Shown piece by piece: positions 35,811-48,200 of a stretch of 64,000 nt of DNA. Source of the stretch: Clusia tigrina (Eukaryota > Arthropoda > Insecta > Diptera > Clusiidae); contig OV050031.1 in the NCBI GenBank assembly GCA_920105625.2, positions 97,159,676 through 97,223,675 on the forward strand. The letters are read 5' to 3'. Position 1 is the stretch's first letter. Every line of letters begins with the position of its first letter. A model generated the notes under the pieces. It made no database searches. It was given only the letters and a program-made list of their open reading frames with translations, and was not told where the DNA came from. The position numbers and the translations under genes are program-made.

Positions 35811-37182
35811 GGCTCGAGTACTTTATTGTTACAGAATTTCAATCTTTTATGACGCTCCAGTAAAAAGTTACAAGCATTTATATGTTGCAATCTTTGATAG
35901 GTGTAGGACGTACCGTATAGAAATTAGGGCCATTTGAAGTTTTATCAGTGTTTGATTCGGGACTTAAGGGTAGCATAGCTTTGAGCGATAGCTTAAATTG
36001 ACAAGAGGCTCGAGTACTTTATTGTTACAAAATTTCAAGGTTTTATGACGCTCCAGTAAAAAGTTACAAGCATTTGTATGTTGCAAACTTTGATAGGTGT
36101 AGGACGTACCGTATAGAAGCTAGGGCCATTTGAAGTTTTATCAGTGTTTTATTTGGGATTCAAGGGTAGCATAGCTTTGAGCAATAGCTTAAATTGACAA
36201 GAGGCTCGAGTGCTTTATTGTTACAAAATTTCAATGTTTTATTACGCTCCAGTAAAAAGTTACAAGCATTTGTATGTTGCAAACTTTGATAGGTGAATGA
36301 TGTACCGTACAGAATTTAGGGCCATTTGAAGTTTTATCAGTGTTTCATTCGGGACTTAAGGGTAGCATAGCTTTGAGCGATAGCTTAAATTGACAAGAGG
36401 CTCGAGTATTTTATTGTTACAAAATTTCAAGGTTTTATGACGCTCCAGTAAAAAGTTACAAGCATTTATATGTTGCAAACTTTGATAAGTGTAGGACGTA
36501 CCGTATAGAAGTTAGGGCCATTTGAAGATTTATCAGTGTTTTATTTGGGATTAAAGGGTAGTATAGCTTTGAGCAATAGCTTAAATTGACAAGAGGCTCG
36601 AGTACTTTATTGTTACAAAATTTCAAGGTTTTATGACGCTCCAGTAAAAAGTTACAAGCATTTGTGTGTTGCAAACTTTGATAGGTGTAGGACGTACCGT
36701 ATAGAAGTTAGGGCCATTTGACGTTTTATCAGTGTTTTATTAGGGATTCAAGGGTAGCATAGCTTTGAGCAATAGCTTAAATTGACAAGAGGCTCGAGTG
36801 CTTTATTGTTACAAAATTTCAATGTTTTGTTACGCTCCAGTAAAAAGTTACAAGCATTTGTATGTTGCAAACTTTGATAGGTGTAGGACGTACCGTACAG
36901 AATTTAGGGCCATTTGAAGTTTTATCAGTGTTTGATTCGGGACTTAAGGGTAGCATAGCTTTGAGCGATAGCTTAAATTGACAAGAGGCTCGAGTACTTT
37001 ATTGTTACAGAATTTCAATGTTTTATGACGCTCCAGTAAAAAGTTACAAGCATTTGTATGTTGCAAACTTTGATAGGTGTAGGACGTACCGTACAGAATT
37101 TAGGGCCATTTGAAGTTTTATCAGTGTTTGATTCGGGACTTAAGGGTAGCATAGCTTTGAGCGATAGCTTAAATTGACAAGA
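35811..37182 (+). repeat. Eleven-monomer repeat, copy 2 (first seven monomers)
   Basis: It follows copy 1 at a constant offset of 2156 from 35811 to about 37180, then diverges at the TATTTTATTG unit. Differences include GTGAATGATG at 36295 against GTGAAGGACG. Confidence 0.9.
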
Positions 37183-37377
37183 GGCTCGAGTATTTTATTG
37201 TTACAAAATTTCAAGGTTTTATGACGCTCCAGTAAAAAGTTACAAGCATTTATATGTTGCAAACTTTGATAGGTGTAGGACGTACCGTACAGAAGTTAGG
37301 GCCATTTGAAGTTTTATCAGTGTTTGATTTGGGACTCAAGGGTAGCATAGCTTTGAGCAAAGCTTAAATTGACAAGA

Positions 37378-38161
37378 GGCTCGAGTACTTTATTGTTACA
37401 AAATTTCAAGGTTTTATGACGCTCCAGTAAAAAGTTACAAGCATTTGTATGTTGCAAACTTCGATAGTTGTAGGACGTACCGTATAGAATTTAGGGCCAT
37501 TTGAAGTTTTATCAGTGTTTGATTCGGGACTTAAGGGTAACATAGACCTGAGCGATAGCTTAAATTGACAAGAGGCTCGAGTACTTTATTGTTACAAAAT
37601 TTCAAGGTTTTTTGACGCTCCAGTAAAAAGTTACAAGCATTTGTGTGTTGCAAACTTTGATAGGTGTAGGACGTACCGTATAGAAGTTAGGGCCATTTGA
37701 AGTTTTATCAGTGTTTTATTAGGGATTCAAGGGTAGCATAGCTTTGAGCAATAGCTTAAATTGACAAGAGGCTCGAGTGCTTTATTGTTACAAAATTTCA
37801 AGGTTTTATGACGCTCCAGTAAAAAGTTACAAGCATTTGTATGTTGCAAACTTCGATAGTTGTAGGACGTACCGTATAGAATTTAGGGCCATTTGAAGTT
37901 TTATCAGTGTTTGATTCGGGACTTAAGGGTAACATAGACCTGAGCGATAGCTTAAATTGACAAGAGGCTCGAGTACTTTATTGTTACAAAATTTCAAGGT
38001 TTTTTGACGCTCCAGTAAAAAGTTACAAGCATTTATATGTTGCAAACTTTGATAGGTGTAGGACGTACCGTACAGAAGTTAGGGCCATTTGAAGTTTTAT
38101 CAGTGAATGATTTGGGACTCAAGGGTAGCATAGCTTTGAGCGATAGCTTAAATTGACATGA
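37378..38161 (+). repeat. 392-bp dimer tandem duplication
   Basis: Two copies start at 37378 and 37770. Both have AACTTCGATAGTTG, then the rare AACATAGACCTGAGCG (37538 and 37930), then TTTTTTGACGCTCC. The match fades in the last unit, which turns into the GTGAATGATTTGG subtype at 38101. Confidence 0.9.
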
Positions 38162-39924
38162 GGCTCGAGTACTTTATTGTTACAAAATTTCAAGGTTTTA
38201 TGACGCTCCAGTGAAAAGTTACAAGCATTTGTATGTTGAAAACTTTGATAGGTGTAGGACGTACCGTATAGAAGTTAGGGCCATTTGATTTTTAGCAGTG
38301 TTTGATTCGGGACTTAAGGGTAGCATAGCTTTGAGCAATAGCTTAAATTGACAAGAGGCTCGAGTGCTTTATTGTTACAATATTTCAATGTTTTATTACG
38401 CTCCAGTAAAAAGTTACAAGCATTTGTATGTTGCAAACTTTGATAGGTGTAGGACGTACCGTACAGAATTTAGGGCCATTTGAATTTTTAGCAGTGTTTG
38501 ATTCGGGACTTAAGGGTAGCATAGCTTTGAGCGATAGCTTAAATTGACAAGAGGCTCGAGTATTTTATTGTTACAAAATTTCAAGGTTTTATGACGCTCC
38601 AGTAAAAAGTTACAAGCATTTGTATGTTGCAAACTTTGATACGTGTAGGACGTACCGTACAGAAGTTAGGGCCATTTGAAGTTTTATCAGTGTTTGATTT
38701 GGGACTCAAGGGTAGCATAGCTTTGAGCAATAGCTTAAATTGACAAGAGGCTCGAGTACTTTATTGTTACAAAATTTCAAGGTTTTATTACGCTCCAGTA
38801 AAAAGTTACAAGCATTTGTATGTTGCAAACTTTGATAGGTGTAGCAAGTACCGTATAGAAGTTAGGGCCATTTGAAGTTTTATCAGTGTTTTATTTGGGA
38901 TTCAAGGGTAGCATAGCTTTGAGCGATAGCTTAAATTGACAAGAGGCTCGAGTACTTTATTGTTACAAAATTTCAAGGTTTTATGACGCTCCAGGAAAAA
39001 GTTACAAGCATTTATATGTTGCAAACTTTGATAGGTGTAGGACGTACCGTATAGAAGTTAGGGCCTTTTTAAATTTTATCAGTGTTTGATTTGGGATTCA
39101 AGGATAGCATAGCTTTCAGCAATAGCTTAAATTGACAAGAGGCTCGAGTACTTTATTGTTACAAAATTTCAAGGTTTTATGACGCTCCAGTAAGAAGTTA
39201 CAAGCATTTATATGTTGCAAACTTTGATAGGTGTAGGACGTGCCGTATAGAAGTTAGGGCCATTTGAAGTTTTATCAGTGTTTGATTCGGGACTTAAGGG
39301 TAGCATAGCTATGACCGATAGCTTAAATTGACAAGAGGCTCGAGTACTTTATTGTTACAAAATTTCAAGGTTTTATGACGCTCCAGTAAAAAGTTACAAG
39401 CATTTGTATGTTGCAAACTTTGATAGGTGTAGGACGTACCGTACAGAATTTAGGGCCATTTGAAGTTTTATCAGTGTTTGATTCGGGACTTAAGGGTAGC
39501 ATAGCTTTGAGCGATAGCTTAAATTGACAAGAGGCTCGAGTACTTTATTGTTACAGAATTTCAATGTTTAATTACGCTCCAGTAAAAAGTTACAAGCATT
39601 TATATGTTGCAAACTTTGATAGGTGTAGGACGTCCCGTATAGGAGTTAGGGCCATTTGAAGTTTTATCAGTGTTTGATTCGGGACTTAAGGGTAGCATAG
39701 CTTTGAGCGATAGCTTAAATTGACAAAAGGCTCGAGTATTTTATTGTTACAAAATTTCAAGGTTTTATGACGCTCCAATAAAAAGTTACAAGCATTTGTA
39801 TGTTGCAAACTTTGATAGGTGTAGGGCGTACCGTATAGAAGTTAGGGCCATTTGAAGTTTTATCAGTGTTTTATTTGGGACTTAAGGGTAGCATAGCTTT
39901 GAGCAATAGCTTAAATTGACAAGA
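38162..39924 (+). repeat. Mixed monomers before the third dispersed copy
   Basis: Nine units. One at 38162 is 195 bp with TTGATTTTTAGCAG. Several resemble the 19.9-22 kb domain (GTAGCAAGTACC, CCAGGAAAAAG, GACGTCCCG), suggesting shared ancestry, but I did not map the full alignment. Confidence 0.7.
39337..39532 (+). repeat. Reference 196-bp monomer (near consensus)
   Basis: This unit shows the common layout. In order it has: GGCTCGAG (a CTCGAG palindrome) at unit position 1; an AT-rich stretch with TTATTGTTACAAAATTTC; GACGCTCCAG near 41; AAAAAGTTACAAGCATTTG near 53; TTGCAAACTTTGATAGG near 75; GTAGGACGTACCGTA near 94; TTAGGGCCATTTGAAG near 114; GATTCGGGACTTAAGGG near 144; and AGCTTTGAGCGATAGC near 167, closing with TTAAATTGACAAGA. 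Six CpGs are present, in CTCGAG, GACGCT, GACGTA, ACCGTA, TTCGGG and AGCGAT. A dyad TACAA-GCAT-TTGTA lies near 60-73. The length, 3x65+1, shifts reading frame at each unit. Confidence 0.95.
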
Positions 39925-41400
39925 GGCTCGAGTACTTTATTGTTACAAAATTTTAATGTTTTATGAGGCTCCAGTAAAAAGTTACAAGCATTTATATGTT
40001 TGCAAACTTTGATAGGTGTAGGACGTACCGTATAGAAGTTAGGGCCATTTGAAGTTTTATCAGTGTTTGATTTGGGACTTAAGGGTAGCATAGCTTTGAG
40101 CAATAGCTTAAATTGACAAGAGGCTCGAGTACTTTATTGTTACAAAATTTCAAGGTTTTATGACGCTCCAGTAAAAATTTACAAGCATTTGTATGTTGCA
40201 AACTTTGATAGGTGTAGGACGTACCGTACAGAAGTTAGGGCCATTTGAAGTTTTATCAGTGTTTGATTTGGGACTCAAGGGTAGCATAGCTTTGAGCAAT
40301 AGCTTAAATTGACAAGAGGGTCGAGTACTTTATTGTTACAAAATTTCAAGATTTTATTACGCTCCAGTAAAAAGTTACAAGCATTTGTATGTTGCAAACT
40401 TTGACAGGTGTAGGACGTACCGTATAGAAGTTAGGGCCATTTGAAGTTTTTTATCAGTGTTTTATTTGGGATTCAAGGGTAGCATAGCTTTGAGCGATAG
40501 CTTAAATTGACAAGAGGATCGAGTACTTTATTGTTACAAAATTTCAAGGTTTTATGACGCTCCAGTTAAAAGTTACAAGCATTTATATGTTGCAAACTTT
40601 GATAGGTGTAGGACGTACCGTATAGAAGTTAGGGCCATTTGATGTTTTATCAGTGTTTGATTTGGGATTCAAGGATAGCATAGCTTTGAGCAATAGCTTA
40701 AATTGACAAGAGGCTCGAGTACTTTATTGTTACAAAATTTCAAGGTTTTATGACGCTGCAGTGAAAAGTTACAAGCATTTGTATGTTGCAAACTTTGATA
40801 GGTGTAGGACGTACCGTATAGAATTTAGGGCCATTTGAAGTTTAATCAGTGTTTGATTCGGGACTTAAGGGTAGCATAGCTTTGAGCGATAGCTTAAATT
40901 AACAAGAGGCTCGAGTACTTCATTGTTACAGAATTTCAAAGTTTTATGACACTCCAGTAAAAAGTTACAAGCATTTATATGTTGCAAACTTTGATAGGTG
41001 TAGGACCTACCGTATAGAAGTTAGGGCCATTTGAAGTTTTATCAGTGTTTGATTCGGGACTTAAGGGTAGCATAGCTTTGAGCGATAGCTTAAATTGACA
41101 AGAGGCTCGAGTACTTTATTGTTACAAAATTTCAAGGTTTTATGACGTTCCAGTAAAAAGTTACAAGCATTTGTATGTTGCAAACTTTGATAGGTGTAGG
41201 ACGTACCGTATAGAAGTTAGGGCCATTTGAAGTTTTATCAGTGTTTTATTTGGGATTCAAGGGTAGCATAGCTTTGAGCAATAGCTTAAATTGACAAGAG
41301 GCTCGAGTGCTTTATTGTTACAAAATTTCAATGTTTTATTACGCTCCAGTAAAAAGTTACAAGCATTTGTATGTTGCAAACTTTGATAGGTGAAGGACGT
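39925..41400 (+). repeat. Dispersed segment, copy C
   Basis: Units at 39925 (197 bp), 40122, 40318 (GGGTCGAG), 40516 (GAGGATCG), 40712, 40908, 41104 and 41300 match 22868 onward at a constant offset of 17057. The match is lost in the unit at 41300, after GTGAAGGACG. Confidence 0.87.
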
Positions 41401-42083
41401 ACCGTACATAAGTTAGGGCCATTTGAAGTTTTATCAGTGTTTGATTCGGGACTTAAGGGTAGCATAGCTTTGAGCGATAGCTTAAATTGACAAGAGGCTC
41501 GAGTACTTTATTGTTACAAAATTTCAAGGTTTTTTGACGCTCCAGTAAAAATTTACAAGCATTTATATGTTGCAAACTTTGATAGGTGTAGGACGTACCG
41601 TACATAAGTTAGGGCCATTTGAAGTTTTATCAGTGTTTGATTCGGGACTTAAGGGTAGCATAGCTTTGAGCGATAGCTTAAATTGACAAGAGGCTCGAGT
41701 ACTTTATTGTTACAAAATTTCAAGGTTTTATGACGCTCCAGTAAAAAGTTACAAGCATTTGTATGTTGCAAACTTTGATAGGTGTAGGACGTACCGTATA
41801 GAAGTTAGGGCCATTTGAAGTTTTATCAGTGTTTTATTTGGGATTCAAGGGTAGCATAGCTTTGAGCAATAGCTTAAATTGACAAGAGACTCGAGTGCTT
41901 TATTGTTACAAAATTTCAATGTTTTATTACGCTCCAGTAAAAAGTTACAAGCATTTGCATGTTGCAAACTTTGATAGGTGTAGGACGTACCGTACAGAAT
42001 TTAGGGCCATTTGAAGTTTTATCAGTGTTTGATTCGGGACTTAAGGGTAGCATAGCTTTGAGCGATAGCTTAAATTGACAAGA
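41400..42083 (+). repeat. Link monomers with CATAAGTT variant
   Basis: Three to four units. The ACCGTACATAAG variant appears near 41400 and 41596, in two successive units. The TTTTTTGACG / AAAAATTTAC unit at 41496 resembles those at 59112 and 61071. Confidence 0.72.
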
Positions 42084-43259
42084 GGCTCGAGTACTTTATT
42101 GTTACAGAATTTCAATATTTTATGACGCTCCAGTAAAAAGTTACAAGCATTTATATGTTGCAATCTTTGATAGGTGTAGGACGTACCGTATAGAAGTTAG
42201 GGCCATTTGAAGTTTTATCATTGTTTGATTCGGGACTTAAGGGTAGCATAGCTTTGAGCGATAGCTTAAATTGACAAGAGGCTCGATTACTTTATTGTTA
42301 CAAAATTTCAAGGTTTTATGACGCTCCAGTAAAAAGTTACAAGCATTTGTATGTTGCAAACTTTGATAGGTGTAGGACGTACCGTATAGAAGCTAGGGTC
42401 ATTTGAAGTTTTATCAGTGTTTTATTTGGGATTCAAGGGTAGCATAGCTTTGAGCAATAGCTTAAATTGACAAGAGGCTCGAGTGCTTTATTGTTACAAA
42501 ATTTCAATGTTTTATTACGCTCCAGTAAAAAGTTACAAGCATTTGTATGTTGCAAACTTTGATAGGTGAAGGACGTACCGTACAGAATTTAGGGCCATTT
42601 GAAGTTTTATCAGTGTTTCATTCGGGACTTAAGGGTAGCATAGCTTTGAGCGATAGCTTAAATTGACAAGAGGCTCGAGTATTTTATTGTTACAAAATTT
42701 CAAGGTTTTATGACGCTCCAGTAAAAAGTTACAAGCATTTATATGTTGCAAACTTTGATAGGTGTAGGACGTACCGTATAGAAGTTAGGGCCATTTGAAG
42801 TTTTATCAGTGTTTTATTTGGGATTCAAGGGTAGTATAGCTTTGAGCAATACCTTAAATTGACAAGAGGCTCAAGTACTTTATTGTTACAAAATTTCAAG
42901 GTTTTATGACGCTCCAGTAAAAAGTTACAAGCATTTGTGTGTTGCAAACTTTGATAGGTGTAGGACGTACCGTATAGAAGTTAGGGCCATTTGAAGTTTT
43001 ATCAGTGTTTTATTAGGGATTCAAGGGTAGCATAGCTTTGAGCAATAGCTTAAATTGACAAGAGGCTCGAGTGCTTTATTGTTACAAAATTTCAATGTTT
43101 TATTACGCTCCAGTAAAAAGTTACAAGCATTTGTATGTTGCAAACTTTGATAGGTGTAGGACGTACCGTACAGAATTTAGGGCTATTTGAAGTTTTATCA
43201 GTGTTTGATTCGGGACTTAAGGGTAGCATAGCTTTGAGCGATAGCTTAAATTGACAAGA
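42084..43259 (+). repeat. Displaced copy of six monomers of the 2156-bp repeat
   Basis: Units at 42084, 42280, 42476, 42672, 42868 and 43064 match 35811-36986 at a constant offset of 6273. Shared markers are TTGCAATCTTTG, GAAGCTAGGG, GGTAGTATAGC and GTGTGTTGC. Confidence 0.88.
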
Positions 43260-45216
43260 GGCTCGAGTACTTATTGTTACAAAATTTCAAGGTTTTTTGA
43301 CGCTCCAGTAAAAAGTTACAAGCATTTATATGTTGCAAACTTTGATAGGTGTAGGACGTACCGTACAGAAGTTAGGGCCATTTGAAGTTTTATCAGTGAA
43401 TGATTTGGGACTCAAGGGTAGCAGAGCTTTGAGCGATAGCTTAAATTGACAAGAGGCTCGAGTACTTTATTGTTACAAAATTTCAAGGTTTTATGACGCT
43501 CCAGTGAAAAGTTACAAGCATTTGTATGTTGAAAACTTTGATAGGTGTAGGACGTACCGTATAGAAGTTAGGGCCATTTGAAGTTTTATCAGTGTTAGAT
43601 TTGGGATTTAAGGGTAGCATAGCTTTGAGCAATAGCTTAAATTGACAAGAGGCTCGAGTATTTTATTGTTACAAAATTTCAAGGTTTTATGACGCTCCAA
43701 TAAAAAGTTACAAGCATTTATATGTTGCAAACTTTGATAGGTGTAGGACGTACCGTATAGAAGTTAGGGCCATTTGAAGTTTTATCAGTGTTTGATTTGG
43801 GACTTAAGGGTAGCATAGCTTTGAGCAATAGCTTCAATTGACAAGAGGCTTGAGTACTTTATTGTTACAAAATTTCAAGGTTTTATGACGCTCCAGTAAA
43901 AAGTTACAAGCATTTGTATGTTGCAATCTTTGATACGTGTAGGACGTACCGTACAGAAGTTAGGGCCATTTGAAGTTTTATCAGTGTTTGATTTGGGACT
44001 CAAGGGTAGCATAGCTTTGAGCAATATCTTAAATTGACAACAGGCTCGAGTACTTTATTGTTACAAAATTTCAAGGTTTTATTACGCTCCAGTAAAAAGT
44101 TACAAGCATTTGTATGTTGCAAACTTTGATAGGTGTAGGACGTACCGTATTGAAGTTAGGGCCATTTGAGGTTTTATCAGTGTTTTATTGTGGATTCAAG
44201 GGAAGCATAGCTTTGAGCGATAGCTTAAATTGACAAGAGGCTCGAGTATTTTATTGTTACAAAATTTCAAGGTTTTATGAAGCTCCAGTAAAAAGTTACA
44301 AGCATTTATATGTTGCAAACTTTGATAGGTGTAGGACGTACCGTATAGAAGTTAAGGCTATTTGAAATTTTATCAGTGTTTGATTTGGGATTCAAGGGTA
44401 GCATAGCTTTGAGCAATAGCTTAAATTGACAAGAGGCTCGAGTACTTTATTGTTACAAAATTTCAAGGTTTTATGACGCTCCAGTGAAAAGTTACAAGCA
44501 TTTGTATGTTGCAACCTTTGATAGGTGTAGGACGTACCGTTTAGAATTTAGGGCCATTTGAAGTTTTATCAGTGTTTGATTCGGGACTTAAGGGTAGCAT
44601 AGCTTTGAGCGATAGCTAAAATTGACAAGAGGCTCGAGTACTTTATTGTTACAGAATTTCAATGTTTTATGACGCTCTAGTAAAAAGTTACAAGCATTTC
44701 TATGTTGCAAACTTTGATAGGGGTAGGACGTACCGTATAGAAGTTAGGGCCATTTGAAGTTTTATCAGTGTTTGATTCGGGACTTAAGGGTAGCATAGCT
44801 TTGAGCGATAGCTTAAATTGACAAGAGGCTCGAGTACTTTATTGTTACAAATTTCAAGGTTTTATGACGCTCCAGTAAAAAGTAACAAGCATTTGTATGT
44901 TGCAAACTTCGATAGTTGTAGGACGTACCGTATAGAATTTAGGGCCATTTGAAGTTTTATCAGTGTTTGATTTGGGACTCAAGGGTAGCATAGCTTTGAG
45001 CAAAGCTTAAATTGACAAGAGGCTCGAGTACTTTATTGTTACAAAATTTCAAGGTTTTATGACTCTCCAGTAAAAAGTTACAAGCATTTGTATGTTGCAA
45101 ACTTCGATAGTTGTAGGACGTACCGTATAGAATTTAGGGCCATTTGAAGTTTTATCAGTGTTTGATTCGGGACTTAAGGGTAGCATAGCTTTGAGCGATA
45201 GCTTAAATTGACAAGA
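43260..45216 (+). repeat. Variable HOR, unit 1 (10 monomers, 1957 bp)
   Basis: The unit starts with a TTTTTTGACG monomer and then CAGTGAATGATTTGG (43394) with GTAGCAGAGC. GTGTTAGATTTGGG, CAATCTTTG and ATTTTTGG-like variants follow. The same opening pattern recurs at 45217, 48741, 51674 and 54020. Confidence 0.88.
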
Positions 45217-48200
45217 GGCTCGAGTACTTTATTGTTACAAAATTTCAAGGTTTTTTGACGCTCCAGTAAAAAGTTACAAGCATTTATATGTTGCAAACTT
45301 TGATAGGTGTAGGACGTACCGTACAGAAGTTAGGGCCATTTGAAGTTTTATCAGTGAATGATTTGGGACTCAAGGGTAGCAGAGCTTTGAGCGATAACTT
45401 AAATTGACAAGAGGCTCGAGTACTTTATTGTTACAAAATTTCAAGGTTTTATGACGCTCCAGTGAAAAGTTACAAGCATTTGTATGTTGAAAACTTTGAT
45501 AGGTGTAGGACGTACCGTATAGAAGTTAGGGCCATTTGAAGTTTTATCAGTGTTAGATTTGGGAGTTAAGTGTAGCATAGCTTTGAGCAATAGCTTAAAT
45601 TGACAAGAGGCTCGAGTATTTTATTGTTACAAAATTTCAAGGTTTTATGACGCTCCAATAAAAAGTTACAAGCATTTATATGTTGCAAACTTTGATAGGT
45701 GTAGGACGTACCGTATAAAAGTTAGGGCCATTTGAAGTTTTATCAGTGTTTGAATTGGGACTTAAGGGTAGCATAGCTTTGAGCAATAGCTTAAATTGAC
45801 AAGAGGCTTGAGTACTTTATTGTTACAAAATTTTAAGGTTTTATGACGCTCCAGTAAAAAGTTACAAGCATTTGTATGTTGCAATCTTTGATAGGTGTAG
45901 GACGTACCGTACAGAAGTTAGGGCCATTTGAAGTTTTATCAGTGTTTGATTTGGGACTCAAGGGTAGCATAGCTTTGAGCAATAGCTTAAATTGACAACA
46001 GGCTCGAGTACTTTATTGTTATAAAATTTCAAGGTTTTATTACGCTCCAGTAAAAAGTTACAAGCATTTGTATGTTGCAAACTTTGATAGGTGCAGGACG
46101 TACCGTATTGAAGTTAGGGCCATTTGAGGTTTTATCAGTGTTTTATTTTGGATTCAAGGGTAGCATAGCTTTGAGCGATAGCTTAAATTGACAAGAGGCT
46201 CGAGTACTTTATTGTTACAAAATTTCAAGGTTTTATGACGCTCCAGTAAAAAGTTACAAGCATTCATATGTTGCAAACTTTGATAAGTGTAGGACGTACC
46301 GTATAGAAGTTAGGGCCATTTGAAATTTTATCAGTGTTTGATTTGGGATTCAAGGGTAGCATAGCTTTGAGCAATAGCTTAAATTGACAAGAGGCTCGAG
46401 TACTTTATTGTTACAAAATTTCAAGGTTTTATGACGCTCCAGTGAAAAGTTACAAGCATTTGTAGGTTGCAAACTTTGATAGGTGTAGGACGTACCGTAT
46501 AGAATTTAGGGCCATTTGAAGTTTTATCAGTGTTTGATTCGGGACTTAAGGGTAGCATAGCTTTGAGCGATAGCTTAAATTGACAAGAGGCTCGAGTACT
46601 TTATTGTTACAGAATTTCAATGTTTTATGACGCTCTAGTAAAAAGTTACAAGCATTTATATGTTGCAAACTTTGATAGGTGTAGGACGTACCGTATAGAA
46701 GTTAGGGCCATTTGAAGTTTTATCAGTATTTGATTCGGGACTTAAGGGTAGCATAGCTTTGAGCGATAGCTTAAATTGACAAGAGGCTCGAGTACTTTAT
46801 TGTTACAAATTTCAAGGTTTTATGACGCTCCATTAAAAAGTTACAAGCATTTGTATGTTGCAAACTTTGATAGGTGTAGGACGTACAATATAGAAGTTAG
46901 GGCCATTTGAAGTTTTATCAGTGTTTTATTTGGGACTTAAGGGTAGCATAGCTTTGAGCAATAACTTAAATTGACAAGAGGCTCGAGTACTTTATTGTTA
47001 CAAAATTTTAATGTTTTATGAGGCTCCAGTAAAAAGTTACAAGCATTTATATGTTTGCAAACTTTGATAGGTGTAGGACGTACCGTATAGAAGTTAGTGC
47101 CATTTGAAGTTTTATCAGTGTTTGATTTTTGACTTAAGGGTAGCATAGCTTTGAGCAATAGCTTAAATTGACAAGAGGCTCGAGTACTTTATTGTTACAA
47201 AATTTCAAGGTTTTATGACGCTCCAGTAAAAAGTTACAAGCATTTGTATGTTGCAAACTTTGATAGGTGTAGGACGTACCGTACAGAAGGTAGGGCCATT
47301 TGAAGTTTTATCAGTGTTTGATTTGGGACTCAAGGGTAGCATAGCTTTGAGCAATAGCTTAAATTGACAAGAGGCTCGAGATCTTTATTGTTACAAAATT
47401 TCAAGGTTTTATGACGCTCCAGTTAAACGTTACAAGCATTTATATGTTGCAAACTTTGATAGGTGTAGGACGTACCGTATAGAAGTTAGGGCCATTTGAA
47501 GTTTTATCAGTGTTTGATTGGGATTCAAGGATAGCATAGCTTTGAGCAATAGCTTAAATTGACAAGAGGCTCGAGTACTTTCTTGTCACAAAATTTCAAG
47601 GTTTTATGACGCTCCAGTGAAAAGTTACAAGCATTTGTATGTTGCAAACTTTGATAGGTGTAGGACGTACCGTATAGAATTTAGGGCCATTTGAAGTTTT
47701 ATCAGTGTTTGATTCGGGACTTAAGGGTAGCATAGCTTTGAGCGATAGCTTAAATTGACAAGAGGCTCGAGTACTTCATTGTTACAGAATTTCAATGTTT
47801 TATGATGCTCCAGTAAAAAGTTACAAGCATTTATATGTTGCAAACTTTGATAGGTGTAGAACGTACCGTATAGAAGTTAGGGCCTTTTGAAGTTTTATCA
47901 CTGTTTGATTTGGGATTCAAGGGTAGCATAGCTTTGAGCGATTGCTTAAATTGACAAGAGGCTCGAGTACTTTATTGTTACAAAATTTCAAGGTTTTATG
48001 ACGTTCCAGTAAAAAGTTACAAGCATTTGTATGTTGCAAACTTTGATAGGTGTAGGACGTACCGTATAGAAGTTAGGGCCATTTGAAGTTTTATCAGTGT
48101 TTTATTTGGGATTCAAGGGTAGCATAGCTTTGAGCAATAGCTTAAATTGACAAGAGGCTCGAGTGCTTTATTGTTACAAATTTCAATGTTTTATTACGCT

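Noticed and set aside
39450..39456. TTTAGGG / TTAGGG, telomere-type motif, once per monomer
   Set aside because: It is a single copy in each 196-bp unit within AATTTAGGGCC or AGTTAGGGCC, never in tandem. It is not a telomere or interstitial telomere array.
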